64,000 nt of DNA from Oscarella lobularis (Eukaryota > Porifera > Homoscleromorpha > Homosclerophorida > Oscarellidae): positions 1 to 64,000 of the forward strand of contig NC_089191.1 of assembly GCF_947507565.1 (NCBI RefSeq), given 5' to 3'. Both the position numbers and the translations under genes were made by a program. The first letter of the stretch is position 1; each line of letters opens with the position of its first letter. The notes under the pieces were generated by a model. The model saw only the letters and a list, made by a program, of their open reading frames with translations. It made no database searches and was not told the DNA's origin. Positions 48,821 to 64,000 of this stretch are shown here, piece by piece.

Positions 48821-49707
48821 ATGTTGGATAAACGAAGATCGATTATTGTCGACTCTGTCAGATCGGCTGCATCGGCGCTGGGAACAGTGCGTCGTCATCC
48901 GCTACGATTTTTGCAAACGATCAAAGAATCCTTCATTTCATTCATCAACAAAAGATCGCGAGTCGAATGGGGTAGAGTACATAAATATTACTACCACTGC
49001 CACCGTAATATAAGGGGGGAGTTAGGTCTACTTTTGTTGTTCTATCTCACGCTCTACGGTTTTTTGGCGGGAATTTTCGCCACGACTTTATCCGTCTTTC
49101 TTCTAACCCTTCCCCCTACGCCAGCCAACTTTACTCACACTGAAATAGCAACGCACACGCCCAGATGGACGAATAATATCGCTACGGGTATACTTTCAGT
49201 TACTGTACGTACGTATGATTTTATTTATTTCGTTTAATTAATTAATCAGCTCTTACCTTCAATCACAAATCGCTTCTAACGACTCTTGACTGTACAACGG
49301 AGACTTTTTCAAATGGAACTTGCAGTCTCGATGTCGTCATCAAAATGAATCGATTGGCTGGAGTCCTTCGTTTTCCGCCTTTCCAAAGTCAAGAAAACAT
49401 GATCGTCATCTGCAGAACGACCACTTCTACGATCACTTTTCTTCAATGCGACAGCGATTTTATGTGTAGCGAATCGACGTTGACGCAAAACGGAACTTCT
49501 GTCGTCACTCTCGACATTCCTACGGGCTCCAAATTCCCATTCAGTGCAACTCTTAAAGTGGGCTTGGGACGTATCCCTGAGCCACAAACAACTGTTCAGT
49601 CAAACGTCCTATGCACTACAAATCATACATTGGTTAAAGAGGGAAATGCCGAGTTGACGCTCTCATTTACAAATATTGACGACGAAACGACGACGGAAAC
49701 TAATTAA
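48821..49707 (+). CDS. Divergent Na,K-ATPase beta-subunit-like protein
   Basis: Beta subunits are type II glycoproteins that chaperone P-type ATPase alpha subunits. Exon 1 is 48,821-49,208 and exon 2 is 49,250-49,707, joined using the second of three overlapping GTACGT donors (only this one keeps the frame). The cytosolic N-terminus is basic. The membrane segment is GLLLLFYLTLYGFLAGIFA, the FYxxxYGxLAxxF pattern typical of the family. The ectodomain has six Cys (LDC, GTC, VIC, LQC, DFMC, NVLC), the number forming three disulfides in known beta subunits, and CSLDVVIKMNRLAGV resembles their CIIIKLNR segment. At about 280 residues the size is normal, but identity looks low. N-glycosylation sites include NGT and NHT. 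Function as an ATPase partner is inferred. Confidence 0.72.
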
Positions 49708-49735
49708 TAATTAGGTCAAGTCAAGTCAAAAGAAA

Positions 49736-49737
49736 AT

Positions 49738-49778
<41 letters not shown>

Positions 49779-49812
49779 TTATCTATCTGTCTGTCTATCT
49801 GTCTGTCTGATA
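49736..49812 (+). repeat. (CTAT)n microsatellite
   Basis: About 15 CTAT units, grading into CTGTCTGTCTAT, lie between the convergent beta-subunit and ROCK genes. The remaining 380 bp up to the ROCK stop holds a short CTCT tract near 50,055 and nothing else recognised. Confidence 0.9.
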
Positions 49813-50196
49813 TCAAGTACGTATTTTATTCGTTCTTTTTAAATCACGCTGCACGACATTACCACCACCACCACCATCTCATCATCATCATCAGGGACTG
49901 CATGCACGCTAATTTCAGTTGTTAGGAACGCAGTTCCACGCCACTTTACTGCAACTGCCGCTAGCTAAAGTACGTACAAGCCTACTTAGATATACGAGCA
50001 CTAGCAAAGGAAGGACTTTTAAACCTAAATCTCTAGAATCATGTCGTCTTATCTCTCTCTTTCTCTCTCTCTCTCATTTGTCTTTCATTTGTCGCTAGGT
50101 CCTAGACAGGGTCGATCCTTTATTTTTTGAGTCTTTTCCGCTGTACAAGAAATAATGACGTCCCCCCTCCCCCCTTCCCCGTATCAGACACGCAGC

Positions 50197-56182
<5,986 letters not shown>

Positions 56183-56325
56183 GCTTCACGTTGCAAGACG
56201 ACGGCGAGAAGCGACGTTCTACGACATTTGCCTCTTCACTTTACTGTAGGGGCCATATTGCCTCCGGGATAGTAATCCGATACTTTGATACGATACGCCC
56301 GGATAACGTATACTCTACTCTCTAC

Positions 56326-59300
56326 TTAGTCTTCCTCTTCGATGTTTTCGCCTTTTCTCAACTTGGCAATCGTCTTAAATAGAAAAGAATTTATTCCCGC
56401 GGGGTTCTAAATGGGGGGGAATCGTGTATGTCTACCGCTTTGAGTCGAGCAATTTCTTTATTGTCCGCATTCTTCTGTGCATCATTCGTAATCAATTTAA
56501 CTCTCGACGCATATCTAGTAATTAATTAATTAATTAAATTAATTAATTAAAAAATTGGACTCACGTCAATGAGATGACGGTTTCATCGCAATTGTAATCA
56601 GCCGGAGAAATATTGACAAACATAAGAGTTTTAGCATTTCCACCTTAAATCGATTAATTTGATTAATTAATTAACTAATAGACATCTATAATCGATCGCG
56701 TTTACCAAGAGAGTCTTGCATCAGCATAGTCAATTTATTATTCCTATACGGAATAAAGGACTGTTCACTTGACAATGCCGATATGACGTCACCAAGAGCA
56801 GATAAACTTTTATTGATTGATTGAGCTTCCTAGTGGGGGGAGAGAGAGACAAACTCGATCTATGTAATAATTCTTTACTACTAACTCTAAGCTGTTCGGC
56901 AGTCGCTCCTGTCTTTGCCGCTCGTTCTGAGCCAGCCAAATCAACGAGACTCAGTTTTCCTTTGAGCACTTGCCCATTGCTCAGATTCGTACTTTCGACG
57001 ATCACAGCAAAGACGAGATGCGATCGCGAACTCTCAGCATTCATTTCTAAGCGCGTATAGATGATTAGAAACGTCTATTGACTGTTAATTAATTACTCGT
57101 TGATGCGACGTGACGATTCTGTGAGCCCGCTTCAAATAGGTCAAATAATTCTTGCGTTGAATTAACTGATTTCATCACTGAGCCTTGCACAAATACCATT
57201 CCCTAGAGAAATTAAATAATTCATATACTATTCCTTCGTTGTCGTCCAACGACCTTTTTGTCTTTTTTGATGTCGAGTTTTGGCGCTTAACAAATCAAAC
57301 GCGTTAAGGAAAGAGACAAGTGAATCATTCATTATTCATTAATTAATTAATTAAAAGAGGATATTTCTTTTTTGGCTTCCGAAAATAAATCAATAAGTTG
57401 ATCGTTGTACAGCTCAAGCATGTAGCAAGAAACAGAAAAGGAAAACTTAGAACTAGGGGGAGGGTACGGTGGTATATGGAGTTAAAAAATTAATAATAAT
57501 TTTAAACAAGAGAGCACCTGTTTTCCTTCATAACGTCAAAGAGTTGCTTCATGGCTCTTGGAGCAACTCCCCTTATAGGAGAATCCATGGACAATTCTCC
57601 AACCATTGTATACGTTTTTCCAGATCCTGTCTGCCCGTATGCAAAAATGCAAACATTGTAGCCATCAACGGCTGACTGTATCAAACGCTACATAAAAATC
57701 TCACATAATAAACTAATTACTATTTTTTCTAATTTTTTACACTTGTATCTTCGTAAACAAATTCCTGACCGTGTTCCGGTGCAAAAACCGAATCGAATTG
57801 AAACTCTTTGACGCCACGTGGAGTATCAACAACTATACTATACTCATCCGGGGAAGAAATCACCAAATGATTTCCCTAAGACGTAATGAATATGGAGATC
57901 TATTAATTAATAATCTTCAAACTCCTTACCCTCTCCTTCTCACTTCGACTAAGAGGTCGAGCCCTGCAAAATACTCGAATCTTACCCTTCATATCTTCGA
58001 CCATATTATAGTATTTCTTTCTTAGAACCTATGACGACGTTTTTGATATTTTTTCGCGTTTTTTCTCAACGTACTCTTTCGCTGTTATAATTTTCTGTTA
58101 GAGTCCTTTTTTCCGCTTCCAGTGCAGCCACTTGTTTCGTCAAATCTTTCGCTTTTTCAACGTAATCGAGTCCCTCCTTCAATCTCGCTCGTAATAATTC
58201 ATTAAAATAAGCTTTTTTCTAAATACTTTGGCTGCTACTCCTAGTTTTTCATTTTCTGATTTGAGTTGTTTTCTCTCTTCATCCGCTTTCTTAAACTCCT
58301 AAACCAATAAATAATATCTATCTATCATATATATACTTCTTATTGAAAAATTGCCTTTTTCAATTCTTTGAGTTCGTCTTCAGCCGACGCCAAAGCCGTC
58401 TCCTTTTTCTCCAAATTCCTCTTTGAATATTCCAACAATTTGGCCAATTCTAAAAGCAAAAATTACATAGATCATATGCATAAATTAAAAATGCACCTTT
58501 AAGTTCCTTCTCTTGTTTCTTGATCACTTTTTTCTATGAGAACAAGTATGGAAAAAAACAAGAGGAGATAATGATATCTTAATTAATACATCTTCAGCTG
58601 AAGATCCGCCGCCACTTGCGGCTTTCGCTGCCTTCAATTCCTTCTCCAACGCTTTGACCTTCGACGCATCCTCTTGGACTTTTACGCGCAAACTTTTCAA
58701 CTCAGACTGCAATTTCTCAACGTCCTTATCTTTATCTTTAGTAACCTAACAAAACGCTCTAAAAGACACGCAATAAAACGACTTCTTACCCCTCCTTTTG
58801 ACGTCACAGGAACGACTTTTTGCGATGGATGACTCTCCAACGCCCGAATCTAAATATTTTAATTAGCAAAGCTTTAATTTTGAATAATTTCCTACCTTAT
58901 CTTCAAGTTCTTTAATGACTTTGGAATGTTCTTTGACTAGTTTCTTCTCCTTCAAAGACGCCACTTTCAATGCTTTCTCTCTTTCTTCGCGAGCCCTTGC
59001 AACAGACTCCTACGCAAAAAAATCAATAGTAATTATTTAAATTTTATTTCGTATTTACTTGTAATTCTTTTCCCCGCTTCGTTTCTTGATCCAAAAGGCG
59101 AGTTTGGCTCTCGATTCGACTCTCCAATTCGGCGCATTTTGTTTGCAATTCAAGAGCTACACTCACTTTCTCATCTCTCACAGACTCAGCCTCATTCTAA
59201 ATAAAAATACAAGAATAAAAAAGGAAAATAAATCTTTCGTTTTTCCTTACACATCTCTGAATATATTTTTTAATTTCTGCGGCCGTGTCAACGTCCATTT

Positions 59301-61712
59301 TTGATAATTTTTCCTCCTCCATTTCCTCCACGATTTTTTTCAAATCCTCAACAATTTTCTCCTTTGAAGACACGTCTTCTTGAAGAGCTTTCAACTGTCC
59401 TCTATACGTTGCTTCCATTGCTTCCTTTTCTCCCGATTTTCCCTCTTTTAAACGCTCAATTTCAAACCGCAAATTCTCAATCAAATCATCACGCGACTTT
59501 AATTCAATTTTCATTGCTTCTATCTCCTCCTCATCTCCTCTCCCTTCTTGCAATTCCAAAATTTGAGCCTCTAATTGCGCAATTCTTTCGCTGCTATCCT
59601 GCGTCTCTATAGCAACCGCTCCTTCATCTTTGAGTGCAAATAACGTCGCCTCTTTCTTTTCAAGTCGATTTTGAACTATTTCAAGATCTTTTTCAAATTC
59701 CTCCAAGGCTAATTTTCCTTCTTCTTCCGGTGGTTCTTCCTCTCCTTCATATCTTTCTTTCCACTGAAGCATCTTCTCTTCTAAATCTCGTTTCTCCCGC
59801 ATCAATTCCTCTTTTTCCGTCTTAACGGTTTCAATTCTTTCTTCAGCCGTTTTTCCTTCAATGACGCTCTCAAGACGAGTCTCCAAAGCGAGACACTTTG
59901 CTTCCAAAGCAGCATTCTCCTAAAAAAACAACATAGAGACCTATTACTATTGATCCACGCTACCGTTTTAAGTGATTCCACCAGGGAAGTATCTCTAGAG
60001 ACAAAGATATATAAGAAAGGGCTTCTTTTTTGCTTTTATCTTGCTTTTCTGGCTGTGGCGTTGTTGATAGTGATCTCACTTCTTGTCGTAATCCTTCTAC
60101 TTCAGCATCGCGTTCTTTTCTCTCCTTTGACATGCGCTCAACTTCACTCTCTTTCTCCTGTTTCAATTCCGCCACCAATTTCTCGTGTTCTGCAACTAGA
60201 GCGGCTAATGATTGCTCATTTTCCGATCTAACAGCAGCAACGCTCTTCTCCTGTTCCTCCAAAAGACTAGCAATTTCTAAAGAATATTACATCTACGTGT
60301 TGTGGCCAATCAATCTATGACGTCTTCAAACGTTGTTTTTTCGCTGCCTTTTCCTTGTCCAACTCCTCTATCAATTTACTAACAGTTTCTTTCTAGAATA
60401 AACTCTACTTTTAGATAGACTTTTTTTTAATTAATTTGTTTCTGACCTGCTGTGTTTCTACATGCAAAACGGTTGCTTTGCTCTCTCTCAAAATATCTCG
60501 TTTTTCCTGAATCAAAGCCTGGTTTCTCTCCCTCAAACTCTGCACGTGTACTTTTTAGATAATATATAGAATTTCTGATTTGATTTTTTCACTTCTATGA
60601 CTCTTTCAAAGTAGTTTGATTTTTTGTCGAGTTCACTTTGCTGCAATTGTATCACTTGACGAAATGTACCCACTTTGTTTGCATACTGTTTCCTCAAATC
60701 CAACACAAATGTATCAAAATGAGATTGAGTATCATTCTCAATCGCTTTGAATTCATTCGTCATTTCAGAAACTATAGCAACGTGAGTTTCGCGCATAGAT
60801 TTAACATCAATAAGAACCTAAAAAATATTAGTACGGTAAATAATTATTATGTCTTTTTCTCACTCGCGCAATGGCTTGCTTTGCATGACGATAGGGAATA
60901 TAGGCTTGTTGTTCTCCCTTCAATTCGGGTGGAGCTAAAATACTTGGAGTGCTATCTGACTGGAATGTTTTTGTACCAGCCCCAGAAGAAGTATCTACAC
61001 TCAAAATTATATAATTCTACATACCTAGTATTATGTAAATTATTACCAAGAGATTCGTTTCCCACAGAAAGACGACGATCTGCTTCCGCTTCGGAGACAA
61101 GAATGACCGTACTCGCGAAACTCTCTGAACGCGCACGTGGTCCGCGATTCGCCGAGAAAAGACTGGAATGAGACGTTCGACGCGACTCAGACACCGTGGC
61201 CCACGCTTCTAAAAAATAATCCTTATAATAAAGCTTGATTTTCCTATGAAAGTCATGTGACCTCGACTTCCACCCGTTTCTCTCAATTTTTCCAATTCTG
61301 AAACGCGAATTTGACGTTCCTCTTCCGACGTTATGGGAACGACACGATTTCCGCGCGGACGACTACTTCCGGGTCGTGATGATGATGAAGTTTCCGTTCG
61401 CTCTTCGGCTTCTGGCGTCGTTTCATTGCTCCCTTCTACGTCATTCGTTGATATTTCTTCGTTCGCCTTCTCTTTTTCGTCTAAATTGAGCGAATCGTTG
61501 TCGAGGTCCGTTTCGTCTTCCGACGATGCTCCAATAAATGATTCCGATGCTTCGTCGACTACGCAAGTGCGTTCGAATTCAATTTGACGTCGTTTTTCTT
61601 CGTTTTTACCTTCGCCCCAATGCACTTCGCGTCGATATTCGTCCGCTTCGGCTTTTTCGATCTCGTCCGATGACGTCGGACGCACGCGATTGCGTTTTCG
61701 TGTCGATATCAT
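56326..61712 (-). CDS. KCBP-like C-terminal kinesin (kinesin-14)
   Basis: A minus-end-directed type of motor: coiled-coil stalk first, motor last. Met at 61,712 ([20 protein letters not shown]) starts an acidic/Ser-rich head (61,270-61,700). A long coiled coil runs from 60,900 to 58,100 (for example [40 protein letters not shown]). The neck and motor begin [20 protein letters not shown] (about 58,000). The P-loop GQTGSGKT is in [18 protein letters not shown] (57,600). Switch I is [14 protein letters not shown] and switch [18 protein letters not shown] (56,900-57,040), then [20 protein letters not shown] and [20 protein letters not shown]. After the motor, [17 protein letters not shown] and [20 protein letters not shown] extend it as in plant KCBP and sea-urchin kinesin-C, where this tail binds calmodulin. 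There is no MyTH4-FERM region. The start is 129 bp from the PPP1R42 stop. Confidence 0.92.
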
Positions 61713-61840
61713 GGCGAAAGGCGATTCTATGTACGTGTTCGTATCTCCGGGAAACGATCACCAACATACGGGCCTTCCGCCTCCTGCCCTCCGTTAGAAA
61801 AAACAAGTGTTATCATACAAAAATACTAGGTTACCTCTCT

Positions 61841-63095
<1,255 letters not shown>

Positions 63096-63219
63096 TTGAC
63101 ACGTCGCGATCGATTTCGGATGGAAACAGAGAGAAGCCTGTTGATTAGCGCGTAACGACGACGACAAAGCGCGCGCTAAATAAATGTAGGAACACGTGCG
63201 AGTCATTAATTTTCTACTC

Positions 63220-63425
63220 TTAGACCGGATCTGGATCGCTTTTCTTGTGATGCTTGTGTTTCTTGTGCTTGTGCTCTTTATGCTCTTTGTGTTTGGCTTT
63301 CTTATGCTTCTTCTTTTCTATTGATGAATCGATTGCTTTTGAAGGAAAAGGCGAGCTAAGATCCACGCCCCCTCCAACTGGAAAATTTTCCAAAGGTGGA
63401 AGCGTTTGGGAAACAACAGATGATG

Positions 63426-63456
<31 letters not shown>

Positions 63457-64000
63457 CGCCGCAGAATCAATGGCTTTCTTTTTCGACTCTTCACTGCCAA
63501 ACGCTTCTGCGTGTTTTCTCTTCTTATGCTTATGCTTGTGGGACTTTGTTTTTGTTGGCGTCGAAGCTGGGATATCTAAACCGGTGACGACGGCTGCGGC
63601 GGCTGCGGCGGCGACAACAGGCTCCTTTTTCGGTATCTTCAACTGACTAGAAGATGGAGGAGGAGGAAGAGAAGGTGAAGGCTATGCAAACTCCCCTTCA
63701 ACGTCATAAATCCAGCAGCGTTTTTTCATATATATACCTTAGGAATGCTACTAGTAGTAGGCACTTGTGCTGGAGGCTCGGCGGTCTTCCTTGACAGCTA
63801 GAAACATCAAATATTCCTTTGGTAATACCCGTGCCAGCAGCTCGTTTTACTTCGATCGACGGTTTCCGTGTTATAGCTTGTCTCGATAGATCAATGACGA
63901 CTCCAAGCTAAGAAATACGTGCAATTTCTATTCGCTACGATAATTCCGAGTTCTTACTCCTTGAGGTAAACAGCTTGGTGTTATTTTTCCATACAAGACC
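63220..64000 (-). CDS. His/Lys-rich nuclear-type protein, 3' part only
   Basis: The last exons of a minus-strand gene whose 5' end lies beyond the window. Order: an exon up to the window edge (GKITPSCLPQG, donor near 63,956); VVIDLSRQAITRKPSIE (about 63,850-63,909); SRKTAEPPAQVPTTSSIPK (63,737-63,796); then 63,220 to about 63,682, beginning PSPSLPPPPSSSQLKIPKKE. The last exon contains two Ala runs (seven to eight, and about thirteen residues). Three basic clusters follow: HKHKHKKRKH, KKKHKKAKHKEHKEHKHKK and HKHHKKSDPDPV before the TAG. The composition suits a chromatin or transcription factor and His/Lys tracts that target nuclear speckles. I cannot name the family; Mediator subunits with such tails were considered but no core domain is visible. 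Confidence 0.7.

Noticed and set aside
59301-60231. Plus-strand hydrophobic frames opposite the kinesin stalk as membrane proteins
   Set aside because: Antisense of Glu/Lys-rich coiled coil reads as Leu/Phe/Ser-rich; the minus strand has the spliced kinesin model.

Overview
The window is eukaryotic and almost certainly animal. Its coding half carries ROCK, a protein 4.1 family gene, LZTFL1, IFT52, PPP1R42, a CIB-type EF-hand protein, a divergent Na,K-ATPase beta subunit and threonine dehydrogenase. All are packed tightly, with introns mostly of 30-100 bp and several head-to-head or tail-to-tail neighbours. A plant/sea-urchin KCBP-like kinesin-14 and the compact layout suggest an early-branching invertebrate. 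A sponge is my best guess, but the sequence does not prove it. I saw no tRNA, rRNA, CRISPR array or bacterial-type operon.

Positions 1-30,050 are dominated by at least nine tandem-repeat families arranged as a mosaic: a 33-bp family, an ATCTAC family, a 24-bp family, a 15/16-bp palindromic family, a 48-bp family, a 20-bp purine-rich family, an 8.4-kb 21/24-bp satellite, a 41-bp family and a 22-bp AT-rich family. Nearly every family has an inverted repeat inside its unit. Pairs of families meet at the same junctions in distant places, so the mosaic seems to spread as composite blocks. Long reading frames here are periodicity artefacts, usually open on both strands. The only recognisable gene among the arrays is a fragment of NUP98-NUP96 (20.77-22.67 kb, minus strand). 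It retains the autoproteolytic domain but is bounded on both sides by repeats. Two diverged copies (about 1 kb) of an unidentified dispersed repeat lie at 2.3-3.3 and 10.65-11.66 kb.

Positions 30,050-64,000 are gene-dense. In order: an unidentified candidate gene (-), LZTFL1 (-), a broken SAM-domain gene (+) interrupted by a 1,663-bp inverted-repeat transposon, threonine dehydrogenase (-), protein 4.1 (-), an orphan 7-TM protein (+), IFT52 (-), two tandem secreted cysteine-rich paralogues (-), a CIB EF-hand protein (+), eIF2-alpha (-), a Na,K-ATPase beta-like protein (+), ROCK (-), a KCBP-like kinesin-14 (-), PPP1R42 (-), and the 3' part of a His/Lys-rich protein (-). Three or four genes are ciliary or microtubule-linked (LZTFL1, IFT52, PPP1R42, the kinesin). 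The others are general housekeeping, signalling or membrane-skeleton genes with no obvious joint pathway.

Gene models were built by hand from reading frames, family similarity recalled from memory and GT-AG splice signals. Exon edges are therefore predictions. Repeat boundaries are accurate to roughly one unit.
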